Assembly: GCA_001469005.2 (NCBI GenBank)
Contig: LNZD02000038.1
Span: 1-54,560, forward strand
From: SAR324 cluster bacterium lautmerah10
GTDB lineage: Bacteria > SAR324 > NAC60-12
Length of the DNA stretch: 54,560 nt
Reading direction: 5' to 3'
Shown: positions 29,748-38,573 of the stretch, in pieces
Numbering within the stretch: position 1 is the stretch's first letter
How the letters are laid out: the number at the start of each line of letters is the position of its first letter
The notes under the pieces: generated by a model
Databases searched by the model: none
What the model was told of the DNA's origin: nothing
The model's input: only the letters and a program-made list of their open reading frames with translations
Translations under genes and position numbers: made by a program

Positions 29748-30188
29748 TCAATACATATCGATTTTCTCAATATCCTGACGTATATCCCGGGTCTCTTTCT
29801 CTTCTTCCAGGGGTAATCCCTGGGAACCTCCCTCCTCTTTAAAGCGCCGGACCAAGATCCATCCCCATCCAATTACTTTATCTTCAATCAGAACAACCGG
29901 TGTCAGTTCATCATCGGTCACCGCCCCATCAGGAGTTTTCAAATCGGTGTGGTAGTACAACAATTCCAGCCTTTTTCCGTTGGAAAGGCTCAGGGTCTCC
30001 GAACGGTAAGGTCTTTTCATAACTGTCAGCACCTGTTGTCGGGACATGTCCAGAGTGAGCCGGTTCAGGTTGTTCCGGTTCCTTTCTCGAATTTTTCCAG
30101 GAGAGGTGCATGAGATGGCACTCACAATGAACGGTAAGATCAACAGATGGACCGCCCACTGGATGGGGGAATGAAGGTATTTCATCAA
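29748..30188 (-). CDS. Predicted lipoprotein, 146 aa
   Basis: Signal peptide (VHLLILPFIVSAISC) with a lipobox-like AISC, then a basic helical stretch (IRERNRNNLNRLTLDM). Its MSRQQVLTVMKRPYRSET segment resembles the start of small SmpA/OmlA-like lipoprotein folds, where a helix is followed by a beta hairpin. The C-terminus is acidic. It lies 24 nt downstream of moaB on the same strand. Function is not recognised. Confidence 0.6.
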   Translation of the reverse strand: MMKYLHSPIQWAVHLLILPFIVSAISCTSPGKIRERNRNNLNRLTLDMSRQQVLTVMKRPYRSETLSLSNGKRLELLYYHTDLKTPDGAVTDDELTPVVLIEDKVIGWGWILVRRFKEEGGSQGLPLEEEKETRDIRQDIEKIDMY

Positions 30189-30212
30189 ATCTTCGATGAA
30201 GTGACGATCAGA

Positions 30213-30728
30213 TCAGCGTTCCCGAAGTCTTGGAATCAGCTCGGCAAAATTACAGGGTTTACTGCGCAGATCGAGTTGTGCTGCCAAAATACGGTCCCAA
30301 GCCGTACGGCAGGCACCTGAGGAACCTGGCAGGCAGAAGATGTAGGTCCCGTTCGCAACACCAGCTGTGACTCTTGACTGGATGGTGGAGGTCGCGATTT
30401 CTTCATAGGATAGTTGCCGGAATAATTCTCCAAAACCCTGAATTTTCTTATCGAAAAGCACCTCGACTGCTTCCGGAGTTCCGTCCCTTCCAGTAAGCCC
30501 CGTTCCTCCTGTACTGATAACGATGTCGATGGATTCATCTGCAATCCACTGGGAAACCAATGCACGGATCAAATAGATATCGTCCGGAACAATTTCCCTT
30601 GCTGCAAGCTGATGTCCTGCTTCGGTTAAGCGTTCAGACAGCAGTTGACCGGAAGTGTCCTCTTCCAGAGTCCGGGTATCCGAGGCAGTCAGGACTGCTA
30701 TGTTGAGGGGGAGAAAATCTTGGCTCAT
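30213..30728 (-). CDS. moaB: Molybdenum cofactor biosynthesis protein MoaB/MogA family
   Basis: Adenylates or binds molybdopterin in cofactor assembly. 171 residues, close to E. coli MoaB in length and sequence: [17 protein letters not shown], the molybdopterin-binding [19 protein letters not shown] and the C-terminal [13 protein letters not shown] and [14 protein letters not shown]. Start placed at ATG 30728 (MSQDFLP), like the E. coli protein; a TTG five codons upstream is also open. No other moa gene is nearby. Confidence 0.9.
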   Translation of the reverse strand: MSQDFLPLNIAVLTASDTRTLEEDTSGQLLSERLTEAGHQLAAREIVPDDIYLIRALVSQWIADESIDIVISTGGTGLTGRDGTPEAVEVLFDKKIQGFGELFRQLSYEEIATSTIQSRVTAGVANGTYIFCLPGSSGACRTAWDRILAAQLDLRSKPCNFAELIPRLRER

Positions 30729-30835
30729 CCTGTTCTGAATCAAGAGGTTTTGCTTTCCAGATTTTAAGAAAAAGGTACAATGAATACTTCAAGTAAAGCA
30801 GGTTTCTTTGAACATTCAAGTAGAGTGACGGACTT

Positions 30836-32239
30836 ATGTCTTTGGTTGTACAGAAATATGGTGGTACCAGTTTAGGAAATGCAGAGAGGCTCCAAAATGT
30901 AGCCAAGATCATTGCCGATACGTTGGAGCAAAATCGGGTCATTGTCGTGGTTTCCGCCATGAGCAGTTATACCAAAGCCGAAGGAACCACCAGCAGGCTT
31001 CTTGAAGCAGGAGATCTTGCAATCAGTGGGGGGCCTTTTTTCCGGGTTCTTGATCTGGTCGAGCAAAGTCATTTCAAGGCTTTGGAAGATGCGATATCCG
31101 ACCCTGTGATCATGGAGGAAGTCAAGGAGTACATCCATGAAGAACTGAGATCGCTGAAGGCTTTTCTGGAAGCAATCCATGTGATCAATGAAATTTCTCC
31201 AAGATCCCAGGACCTCATCATCGGAACCGGAGAGAGGCTTTCAGCAAGACTGCTTTCCGGAGTTTTGAAGAGCTACGGCATTGATTCCGCTTATACCGAT
31301 CTTTCACAAAGTGTGGACGAGAATGCATCTGCCAACCATGTTGATTTTTATTTGGAATGTCAAAAGTCTTTCCGGAAGCAAATGCCTGAGAAGCAGAATG
31401 AAGTTCCGGTGTTGACCGGGTTTTTTGGATTTATTTCGGGTGGAATCATCAACCGTATCGGTCGGGGTTACACCGACCTGACTGCGGCACTGATTGCTGC
31501 TGAGATGCAGGCTGAGGAACTCCAGGTTTGGAAAGAAGTGGATGGAATCTTCTCTGCCGATCCGAGGAAGGTCGCTGGAGCATCGGTGCTCGATGCCATT
31601 TCACCCGCGGAAGCAGCGGAACTGACCTATTTCGGTTCAGAAGTGCTGCATCCTTTCACGATGGAACGGGCGATCCAGTCGAAGGTTAAAATCCGAATCA
31701 AAAACACCTTTGCTCCTGAAAAACCCGGGACCCTGATCCTGCCTGAAGGCCTTAACGAGGAAAACCAGGAAAAACGGAAAAATCTGAACAGAACTGCAGT
31801 GGCCGTAACCACCAAAAACAATATCTACACCCTGAATATCAACTCCAACCGGATGCTTCATTCCTCAGGTTTTATTGCCAAGGTTTTTGATGTCTTCCGT
31901 CATCACGGAGTAGTGATCGACCTGATCTCCACTTCAGAAGTCAATATTTCCTGCACGGTCAATGATTCTGAACGAATGGATGAATTGATCAAAGATCTTG
32001 AGGAATTGGGAACGGTTACGGTCCATGGTGAAAGAGCGATTCTGAGTCTCGTGGGCGAGGGGATGAGGACCACCCCGGGAACTGCAGGGAAAATGGTCAG
32101 TGCACTCGCAAAAGAAGGGATCAACATTGAGATGATCACCCAGGGTGCATCTGAAATTAACATTTCCTGTGTCATCCTCCAAAATCAGACTTCTCAGGCA
32201 TTACAGGCGATTCATCGGGAATTTCTGGAGAATCCGTGA
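30836..32239 (+). CDS. lysC: Aspartate kinase
   Basis: First step of the aspartate family pathway (lysine, threonine, methionine, diaminopimelate). 467 residues: catalytic domain from VVQKYGGTSLGNAERL, substrate region IGTGERLSARLL, GFISGGIINRIGRGYTDLTAALIA and WKEVDGIFSADPRKV, then a C-terminal pair of ACT regulatory domains (about 310-467), so feedback inhibition is expected. The long insertion between the first and second motifs is the type seen in monofunctional aspartokinase III-like enzymes. Its TGA overlaps the nth GTG. Confidence 0.9.
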   Translation: MSLVVQKYGGTSLGNAERLQNVAKIIADTLEQNRVIVVVSAMSSYTKAEGTTSRLLEAGDLAISGGPFFRVLDLVEQSHFKALEDAISDPVIMEEVKEYIHEELRSLKAFLEAIHVINEISPRSQDLIIGTGERLSARLLSGVLKSYGIDSAYTDLSQSVDENASANHVDFYLECQKSFRKQMPEKQNEVPVLTGFFGFISGGIINRIGRGYTDLTAALIAAEMQAEELQVWKEVDGIFSADPRKVAGASVLDAISPAEAAELTYFGSEVLHPFTMERAIQSKVKIRIKNTFAPEKPGTLILPEGLNEENQEKRKNLNRTAVAVTTKNNIYTLNINSNRMLHSSGFIAKVFDVFRHHGVVIDLISTSEVNISCTVNDSERMDELIKDLEELGTVTVHGERAILSLVGEGMRTTPGTAGKMVSALAKEGINIEMITQGASEINISCVILQNQTSQALQAIHREFLENP

Positions 32240-32874
32240 GTCCTGCCCGCAGAAGGAGTTTGTTCGAAAAACTATCAGCATCGATTCCCAATCCTGAAAC
32301 GGAATTGGTTCATAACAATCCTTTCCAATTGCTGATTTCGGTGATTCTCAGCGCACAGGCTACGGATGTTTCGGTCAACAAGGTGACCCCTTCTCTTTTT
32401 CAGGCTTTTCCTGATCCTCAATCCATGGGTGATGCCGGGCACGAACAGATTCTGCGTTTCATTCGTTCGATCGGGCTTGCTCCAAGTAAGGCAAAAAACA
32501 TTGAAAAAACCTGCAAACTGCTGGTTGAAAAACATCAGGGAGAGATACCGCAGACTCTTGAAGAATTAGAGGCTCTTCCGGGAGTCGGAAGAAAGACGGC
32601 GAATGTCATCCTCAATACCGCTTTTGGACATGCCGTGATAGCGGTGGATACCCACATCTTCCGGGTTTCAAATCGAACAGGACTTGCGCCGGGCAAGAAT
32701 GTCAGGGAAGTCGAAGATGGTTTGATGAAGAATGTTCCTCGAAAATTCAAAAAGGATGCGCATCATCTGCTGATTTTGCATGGTCGTTATGTCTGCAAGG
32801 CCCGGAAACCCGAATGTCTTCAATGTGTGATACGAAGACAGTGTGATTTTGAGGAAAAAATCCTGCTGAATTAA
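32236..32874 (+). CDS. nth: Endonuclease III
   Basis: DNA glycosylase/AP lyase of base-excision repair removing oxidised pyrimidines. 212 residues. HhH motif LEALPGVGRKTANVIL with the catalytic Lys, the catalytic Asp in AVDTHIFRVSNRTGLA, and the 4Fe-4S loop C-x6-C-x2-C-x5-C at the end. It starts at GTG 32236 inside the aspartokinase stop (GTGA), so it is probably translationally coupled to lysC. Confidence 0.95.
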   Translation: MSPARRRSLFEKLSASIPNPETELVHNNPFQLLISVILSAQATDVSVNKVTPSLFQAFPDPQSMGDAGHEQILRFIRSIGLAPSKAKNIEKTCKLLVEKHQGEIPQTLEELEALPGVGRKTANVILNTAFGHAVIAVDTHIFRVSNRTGLAPGKNVREVEDGLMKNVPRKFKKDAHHLLILHGRYVCKARKPECLQCVIRRQCDFEEKILLN

Positions 32875-32923
32875 CCGGGTATGAATTCTTCTGTAAAAAG
32901 TTTTGTTCAGGAATGAGCCAGTT

Positions 32924-33568
32924 TTATTCGGCGAAGTGATGATTTACAACCAACAGTAATTTCCCTTCTGAGACATCGATCTTGACCGGGGAAAGATTAA
33001 CTTTATTCGAAACTCCGCAAGGGATACCACCTGGCTCCAGCGATTGTCCATGAAGGGGGAAGGTCAATCCCGTGGTCGTGATTCCTTTCGCTCCACCGAA
33101 TAATGGAAGCAGGGACACAACGGTCCCTTCCTCAAGAGATTCCTGCCATTGTCCACTGATGAATTCCATCCGTTCGGTTTCCGTCCAAAGGATGATTCTG
33201 AGTCGAGAGGAATACTTGTGCATCACTTCCAGATTCGCTAAAAACTGATCCAGTCTTTTTCCGGCAGCACCCAGTAAATGAACCGACTTTGCTCCTTTTT
33301 CCATGCAGTACCTGATGGCCTTGTCGGCATCGTTGGTTTGCTGTTCTTCAACATGTACGATGGAATCTGGAGAAACTCCGGAACGGATTTGATCATCCAG
33401 GGAATCCAGATCCCCGATAATGATTTTCGGTTTCAGTCCATGGGATTCCAAAAAGTTTGCTCCCCCATCGGCAGCAATTTGTAAATCAGACGCATTCCAA
33501 TGACGGAAGAGAAGTTCTTTTCCAGGTGGTTCTCCATTACAAAGAATAAGAACTTGATCGTATATCAT
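32924..33568 (-). CDS. Thiamine pyrophosphokinase
   Basis: Converts thiamine to thiamine diphosphate using ATP. 214 residues with the TPK pattern: IAADGGANFLESHGLKPKIIIGDLDSL (the GDLDS motif), QQTNDADKAIRYCMEKG and LLGAAGKRLDQFLANLEV, followed by the beta-rich C-terminal domain with SLLPLFGGAKGITTTGLTFPL and GVSNKV. Its start codon lies within a CATG that also holds the start of the divergent rsmI gene. TPP is needed by KorB encoded nearby. Confidence 0.9.
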   Translation of the reverse strand: MIYDQVLILCNGEPPGKELLFRHWNASDLQIAADGGANFLESHGLKPKIIIGDLDSLDDQIRSGVSPDSIVHVEEQQTNDADKAIRYCMEKGAKSVHLLGAAGKRLDQFLANLEVMHKYSSRLRIILWTETERMEFISGQWQESLEEGTVVSLLPLFGGAKGITTTGLTFPLHGQSLEPGGIPCGVSNKVNLSPVKIDVSEGKLLLVVNHHFAE

Positions 33569-34313
33569 GGCTGAGATCGGAAAACTTTATCTGGTATCGA
33601 CGCCAATAGGGAATCTTCAAGATATCAGCAAGAGAGCCCTGAGTGTCTTGACTGAAGTCGATGAAGTTGTCTGCGAGGAACAACGGGTTGGGTCAACTCT
33701 GATGAAACGCCTTGGCATTGATACTCCCATCACCCTCCTCAATGAACATAATGAAACCGGTCAGACAACGATCCTGCTGAAGTCCCTCAAACAAGGAAAA
33801 ACCCTGGCATTGATTTCCGATGCTGGAACTCCTGTTTTTGCTGATCCTGGACTCGAACTGGTTCGTGGTGCGATCAGGCTCAAAGTCAGTGTCATTCCTG
33901 TACCGGGTGCCTCTTCTCTGATGTCTGCATTGGTTTGCAGTGGCTTTTCATTGAACGAGTTTCATTATGCCGGATTCCTGCCCAGGCAGGCTGGAGCAAG
34001 ACTGGACCGTTTGAAAAATTTAAGAGAAATCCGGACGCTTCTTATCATCCTGGAAACCCCCTATCGCTTGAATGCCCTGCTCAAAGATCTTAACAAAATC
34101 TTCAACGTTAACACCAGATCGGTTCTTGCAATGAATCTTACTCAGGAAAATGAAGATTTTTTCCGGGGGACCCTTGCCGAGATGCAAAAGCACTTTAGTC
34201 TAAATCCTTTCAAAGGAGAATTTGTGCTCATGCTCGACAATCAAAGTGATAAAAATTTTCGTAGAAAAAGAAGTTCTTTCTCTAAGGAACTTGATTCATA
34301 TTCCAGGAAATAA
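33567..34313 (+). CDS. rsmI: RsmI-like SAM-dependent methyltransferase
   Basis: Belongs to the tetrapyrrole-methylase fold family containing RsmI, which 2'-O-methylates C1402 of 16S rRNA. 248 residues: LYLVSTPIGNLQDISKRAL, ALISDAGTPVFADPGLELV, IPVPGASSLMSALVCSGF and GFLPRQAGARLDRL are family features. Unlike classical RsmI, the usual AEDTR stretch reads CEEQRVGSTLMKRLG, and the protein is 30-40 residues shorter, so it may be a divergent RsmI or a paralogue with another target. The ATG overlaps the divergent TPK start. Confidence 0.75.
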   Translation: MAEIGKLYLVSTPIGNLQDISKRALSVLTEVDEVVCEEQRVGSTLMKRLGIDTPITLLNEHNETGQTTILLKSLKQGKTLALISDAGTPVFADPGLELVRGAIRLKVSVIPVPGASSLMSALVCSGFSLNEFHYAGFLPRQAGARLDRLKNLREIRTLLIILETPYRLNALLKDLNKIFNVNTRSVLAMNLTQENEDFFRGTLAEMQKHFSLNPFKGEFVLMLDNQSDKNFRRKRSSFSKELDSYSRK

Positions 34314-34315
34314 AA

Positions 34316-34338
34316 TTAGAAAGATCACATCTTTCTAA
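34316..34338. terminator. Perfect 10-bp hairpin between convergent rsmI and ftsB-like genes
   Basis: TTAGAAAGAT (34316-34325), CAC loop, ATCTTTCTAA (34329-34338). It overlaps the ftsB-like stop codon. There is no long T tract, but its position between two converging genes suits a bidirectional terminator. Confidence 0.5.
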
Positions 34339-34790
34339 AGTGATTTCTTCTCCTGGTTGAAAAAATAAACCCTTTCATTTTCTTTAACCCAACCAAGTTC
34401 TCTGCGGGCTACTGCTGCAATAAAAGTGGGGCTGTTTTTTAAGGCATGAATTTCTTCACGCATCAGCATTTCCTTATTTTTTAAATCCTTTATATTCTGC
34501 TCCAGGATCTCTTTTCTCTCCTGTAGTTGGTGACTGGACAAAATACCGTAATCACCGATGATGGAAACCATCATCATCAGCATTAAGAAGGCGGTCAAAA
34601 CTCCAAGAGACAAAACGTTTCTCCATTGGTCCAAAACCTTGGTTCCCATGACGGATTCGGAAGTTTCGGTTGGAGGAGGATTAAACAATCCTTTGACATA
34701 AAGAATCCGGTCCTGATTCTTCAGTTTCTTCTCGCGTATTGGAGGGCGAACCTGTTGTTGAAGCGTTTTTTTTGAAACCTGAAATTGCAT
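34335..34790 (-). CDS. FtsB/DivIC-like septum formation initiator protein
   Basis: 151-residue single-pass membrane protein. It has a basic cytoplasmic N-terminus of about 60 residues, a transmembrane helix (VLTAFLMLMMMVSIIGDYGI), then a coiled coil (LQERKEILEQNIKDLKNKEML) and the family ending ARRELGWVKENERVYFF. FtsB-type proteins link divisome subcomplexes in the periplasm. The cytoplasmic extension is longer than in E. coli FtsB. The neighbouring bactofilin and M23 peptidase genes fit a cell-envelope/morphogenesis group. Confidence 0.82.
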   Translation of the reverse strand: MQFQVSKKTLQQQVRPPIREKKLKNQDRILYVKGLFNPPPTETSESVMGTKVLDQWRNVLSLGVLTAFLMLMMMVSIIGDYGILSSHQLQERKEILEQNIKDLKNKEMLMREEIHALKNSPTFIAAVARRELGWVKENERVYFFNQEKKSL

Positions 34791-34891
34791 GATTCCCGTT
34801 GATGCAAAACAATGAGTAGAGAATATAATCTACTTTCTGCAAAAAACGGGGAAATCTGGAAAAATTTTAAAAAAAGGATGGAAAAACGGGA

Positions 34892-35269
34892 CTATTTTTT
34901 TGGAGGGATATCTTTCTTTTCAGAAGGCAAGATATGGCATTGGCCGCTGATTTCAGCGCCTTCGTGAATGATCAACTTTCCAGCAGGAACATGGATTTCT
35001 CCCTGGACATTACCTGTTGGAGCAATCTCAAGATGATCCTCGATATTCACATCACCATCCACATTTCCTGCAACCGTCACCAAGCCGCCTGAAATCGATC
35101 CCACAACTTTTCCACTTTTTCCAATGGTGATTTCGTCATCTCCGGAGATTTCTCCCTTGATCGTTCCATGTATGACAAGTTTGTTACGGGAATGTACCGT
35201 TCCTTCCAAGATCAGATCTTCTCCAATAAAACCGACGTCTTTTTCGTTAAAATTCGCTGAGGAACTCAT
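34892..35269 (-). CDS. Bactofilin
   Basis: Polymer-forming cytoskeletal protein of 125 residues. The central right-handed beta helix is built of short repeats rich in Gly and Val/Ile (FIGEDLILEGTVHSRN, VIHGTIKGEISGDDEITIG, GLVTVAGNVDGDVNIEDHL), flanked by short disordered ends; the tail is Lys/Pro-rich. Bactofilins often scaffold peptidoglycan enzymes. The M23 peptidase gene 10 nt upstream on the same strand is the classic partner. Membrane targeting, if any, would be through the short N-terminus. Confidence 0.93.
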   Translation of the reverse strand: MSSSANFNEKDVGFIGEDLILEGTVHSRNKLVIHGTIKGEISGDDEITIGKSGKVVGSISGGLVTVAGNVDGDVNIEDHLEIAPTGNVQGEIHVPAGKLIIHEGAEISGQCHILPSEKKDIPPKK

Positions 35270-35279
35270 GGTCGCTGAA

Positions 35280-36515
35280 TTATCTGATGTAAAGTCTTTT
35301 ATCCGAATTGAAACGTTTGATCGTCAACATTGGGTTTGAACGCCGGTTGTTGATAAGGATTTCATAATGCAAGTGGGGGCCGTATCGTACAGTTTTTCTT
35401 TGTCCGGGATAAAACCCTCGAGAATGTTGAAGCTCAACCATTTTCCCAAACCCATAATGTCTTTTGGCTAAGCGTACAATTCCATCCGCAGGAGCAAAAA
35501 TTTTGGTTCCGGTGCGGGCAATAAAATCAACTCCTCCATGGAATTCCCATTTCTTTGTGAACGGGTCTTTTCTTTTTCCATAACGGTCTGAGAGCAAACG
35601 ACTCCGGATGGGAATCATTGTTGGCGTTTGTCTCCAGTTGAGATAATTCTTGTCGATTTCTAGGGAGAGGTCTTCAAGAATGGAGACTCCTTCGTCCAGG
35701 CTGTCGGTTTGCTGATAGAGTCTTTTTCGCAACATTCCGGGGCGTTTCAGGACTTCATTGTTCTCCAGAGTAAAGTAATCCATCATGCTTGGACCGCCTC
35801 GTCCCTTTTTGGATTTGGAGGATTTCAGTTTGGGGGATTTACGGTCTAATGATATTCCCGTTGCCTTACTGATTTTCCGATTTAGACGGTCGATGGTGCT
35901 TTGATTGACCTCGATGTACTCAACATGTTCCGCCAGGTTCTGCTCCATCTGTTTCAGTTGAGCCTGTAATTCCTCAATGGTTGCTGATTGCTCTTCAAAC
36001 GATTTTCGATTTAAGGCGAAATCTTTCAAAGATTTATCCATCAGGTCGAAATCTCTTTGCATGTTCTGCAGCCAATCGACTTCATTGATGAGAGGCATTT
36101 TGTTATTGCCCTGGATGATGCAGGACACATTCAGCGTTTCGCATAAACTATCATGCAATCTGGAAATCTGAGTGACACTGGTTTCCATCAAAGCCATATG
36201 TTTTTTTAACGTGATTTCGCTGCTGTAGGCATTTTGTTTCAGTTCTTCCACATAATCTTCCAGAAACTCGATTCTTGCTTCACGACCATCGAACATGTCG
36301 ATTCTTCTTTGCAAATCGGCCTGCATTGTTTCCTGTTCCAGAATGACCTGCTGTTGAGAAATCAGTTTTTTGTTCTGGTCATAAAACAGATACCCCATTC
36401 CAGAACCAGCCACGATAACGACGAAAAAAATGAAAAATATTAATAAGGAACCAAAATGAATCTGCTTTGCGCCAGTATCATTTTTTTTCAGCAGTAATAA
36501 AGTATACCGGGTCAT
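35280..36515 (-). CDS. M23 family peptidase, membrane-anchored, with a missing catalytic loop
   Basis: Putative peptidoglycan endopeptidase. 411 residues: an N-terminal transmembrane anchor (LIFFIFFVVIVAGSGMGYLF), long coiled coils (about 45-220), and a LytM domain at about 300-400. Zinc ligands are present: His and Asp in EFHGGVDFIARTGT, and HxH in RYGPHLHYEIL. Between HSRGF and TVRYGPHLH only about six residues remain, where the family has about 35 including the YxHL motif with its catalytic His. An in-frame loss of about 85-100 bp is inferred. It would be inactive or have another role, unless the sequence is in error. Cotranscribed with bactofilin. Confidence 0.82.
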   Translation of the reverse strand: MTRYTLLLLKKNDTGAKQIHFGSLLIFFIFFVVIVAGSGMGYLFYDQNKKLISQQQVILEQETMQADLQRRIDMFDGREARIEFLEDYVEELKQNAYSSEITLKKHMALMETSVTQISRLHDSLCETLNVSCIIQGNNKMPLINEVDWLQNMQRDFDLMDKSLKDFALNRKSFEEQSATIEELQAQLKQMEQNLAEHVEYIEVNQSTIDRLNRKISKATGISLDRKSPKLKSSKSKKGRGGPSMMDYFTLENNEVLKRPGMLRKRLYQQTDSLDEGVSILEDLSLEIDKNYLNWRQTPTMIPIRSRLLSDRYGKRKDPFTKKWEFHGGVDFIARTGTKIFAPADGIVRLAKRHYGFGKMVELQHSRGFYPGQRKTVRYGPHLHYEILINNRRSNPMLTIKRFNSDKRLYIR

Positions 36516-36812
36516 AAAAACAATCTGATGTGATTAGGAGCCAAAGGAAATACCCTTAAGCCCATTGAAAAAACGATGCTGTAAATTTAGGGATTGCTGA
36601 TATGGGCGGTGTAATTGCATCCGAAGCTTTATATAGGTCGGGTTCCATCCCAACGTAAATCCTAGCTGTTTGTGCCTCCTGGAGTCTGAACTTAAATTGA
36701 ATGCCTAATGTAAATCACACGAAACTTGGTTAATACCAACCATTGGCATGCATAATTAAAATTACATCTATATCAACATAACAGCATAAAGCAGTGTAAA
36801 ATTCAATCTGCT
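36516..36812. other. Gene-free intergenic stretch before the M23 gene
   Basis: 297 bp, A/T-rich, with no convincing coding frame; the longest plus-strand frame is a short 18-codon one without a ribosome site. It should hold the promoter of the M23-bactofilin operon and the 3' end of the 87-aa gene. I see no clear promoter or RNA structure. Confidence 0.4.
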
Positions 36813-37076
36813 TTACATTTTATCAACCATCGAGCTTTTCCTTCGCTCAATTTCATTTTCAAGAATTTGAACCATCTCCTCAAGGTCGACAAAATACATG
36901 GTTTCAAAAAGATCGATGATTTCAGTAATCCGTTTGGGATTTGGGTTTCCATTGATCGGTTTTAACAATTTGGCAAGAGTTGGTTTACCGGGGTTGCCAA
37001 ATTTCCCATGCAGGTCTCGGGCATCATCAAGAAAATGCTCCAATTGCTCGGAACTGACATCTCTGAGTTCTTCCAT
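36813..37076 (-). CDS. Hypothetical protein, 87 aa
   Basis: Acidic, helical soluble protein beginning MEELRDVSSEQLEHFLDDA, with a central basic segment NGNPNPKRITEIIDLFE and a C-terminal helical NEIERRKSSMVDKM. No family recognised. Codon use matches neighbours. It lies alone with about 170 bp on each side, and its neighbours do not suggest a role. Confidence 0.55.
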   Translation of the reverse strand: MEELRDVSSEQLEHFLDDARDLHGKFGNPGKPTLAKLLKPINGNPNPKRITEIIDLFETMYFVDLEEMVQILENEIERRKSSMVDKM

Positions 37077-37247
37077 ACTCTCAGTTTCTTTATTGGAGAT
37101 TCAGTACTTACAACTAATCAAAAATCTTCATTCGAGTTGATAGACCAGGATTCCTTCCTTTCCAAGTGGTTTATAGCATCTTAAATAAACCAAAACAGTA
37201 AATGGATTAGATCCAAGTCGGAAGCGATGCCGATTCCAGAATCAAGT

Positions 37248-37373
37248 TTAGCCTGTGATCGGGATCAAATCAAAGAACCAGATCAAGGCTGAAGCGATGA
37301 TGAACAACATGCAACCTCCAAATACGGCTCGAAAGATTCCATTTGCCATTTGATCGCCAATGTCTTGTTTCAT
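37248..37373 (-). CDS. Small single-pass membrane protein, 41 aa
   Basis: MKQDIGDQMANGIFRAVFGG followed by a hydrophobic helix CMLFIIASALIWFFDLIPITG. The ATG at 37373 has a textbook ribosome site (GAGGAGG, 5 nt spacing), strong support that it is translated. The short amphipathic start and one transmembrane helix are typical of small inner-membrane microproteins that modulate larger complexes. No family recognised. It is transcribed away from the EamA gene. Confidence 0.7.
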   Translation of the reverse strand: MKQDIGDQMANGIFRAVFGGCMLFIIASALIWFFDLIPITG

Positions 37374-37533
37374 AAATTCCTCCTCAAGAAAAGTTTAAAA
37401 AGTGCATGCAGTTCATCAGATTCAATTCATGTAAAAAATTAGTAAATTTACTAGGTTTTCTTGCAGGTCTTTCCTTAGATGTTTTTTTGAGGATAATCTT
37501 TAATCAACACATTCAGTCGAGATGAGGTAGATC

Positions 37534-38424
37534 TTGATAAAAAACAAAGTGATTCTGGACAATCTGGTCGTGGTTTTTTCCATGTTCCTATGGGCCCTCG
37601 GATTGCCGATTCTGGATTTACAGCAGGAAGGATGGGACGGCTTCAGTCTCTCCAGTGCCAGGGCCTTACTGGCAGGTCTGACCATGTTAGGTCTGGCTTA
37701 TTTCAGTCGTCCTGTTTTATTTCGAAGGAAAGAGGTGTTGACCTCTTTTTTACTCGGGATATTCGGATACGGTCTGGCGAGTCTACTTTTGGTGATCGGG
37801 ATTGGTTATGCAGGAGCGGTTACAGCAGCGATCATTGCCGCATTGGTTCCGGTCATCTCAGCATTGTTAGACGTTATTGCGACTCGAAGGATGATCGATT
37901 TCCGTCTTTTTATTGCTGTGATCCTCTCTCTGGTCGGGGGATTGATTGCAACATTGAATGATCAGGAGATGGAAATAACACTGGGCTGGGGAGAGTTAAT
38001 TTTGTTGAGTTCGGTGGTTCTGTGGGTGCTTTACTCGCGTTTTTCTCTCAGTATGCTCGGCCAGGCACACCCTGTTGGAGGATACGGATTGACGATGATC
38101 GCAGGGAGTGTGGGTTTGTTGCTGGCAACCTTCATTGCGGGTTTTTTCGGTTATGAATTGAAACAGGATTTTTCATTCAATTCAGTTATGGTGGTCTTAT
38201 TTCTAGGGATTTTTTCTACAGGATTGTCTGTTTTACTCTGGCTCCATGGGGCAAAACGTTTGGGGGTGACTACGGCAGGTTTGCATCAGAACCTCGTTCC
38301 CGTATTCGTGATGTTGATCATGTTCATCCTCGGTGAAGGGTTTCAGTGGCGGGAAGGTGTTGGTGGTTTGCTGGTCATCAGTGGAGCAATCATCGCTCAG
38401 TTGCGGAAACGAGAGTCAACATGA
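37534..38424 (+). CDS. EamA/DMT-superfamily transporter
   Basis: 296 residues with ten hydrophobic helices in two repeats, each of five (VVVFSMFLWALGLPI, FLLGIFGYGLASLLLVIGIGYA, ELILLSSVVLWVLYSRFSLS, VMLIMFILGEGFQWREGVGG). The two-repeat layout and the E-G ending of the last helices are the drug/metabolite transporter pattern. The substrate cannot be told. It starts at TTG 37534 behind GAGG. No obvious operon partner. Confidence 0.8.
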   Translation: MIKNKVILDNLVVVFSMFLWALGLPILDLQQEGWDGFSLSSARALLAGLTMLGLAYFSRPVLFRRKEVLTSFLLGIFGYGLASLLLVIGIGYAGAVTAAIIAALVPVISALLDVIATRRMIDFRLFIAVILSLVGGLIATLNDQEMEITLGWGELILLSSVVLWVLYSRFSLSMLGQAHPVGGYGLTMIAGSVGLLLATFIAGFFGYELKQDFSFNSVMVVLFLGIFSTGLSVLLWLHGAKRLGVTTAGLHQNLVPVFVMLIMFILGEGFQWREGVGGLLVISGAIIAQLRKREST

Positions 38425-38573
38425 AAGCTTCCTAAATTCAACGTCAAATTTTTAAAATATGGTATGCAAATTGAAGAAATTAATTATGAAGCAAGAGTAA
38501 ACCGTCGTTGATTATCTTGCAAAAGTTTTAATCAATTTTTCATTCCATTCTTTAATTTCCAGGATATCCAAAA

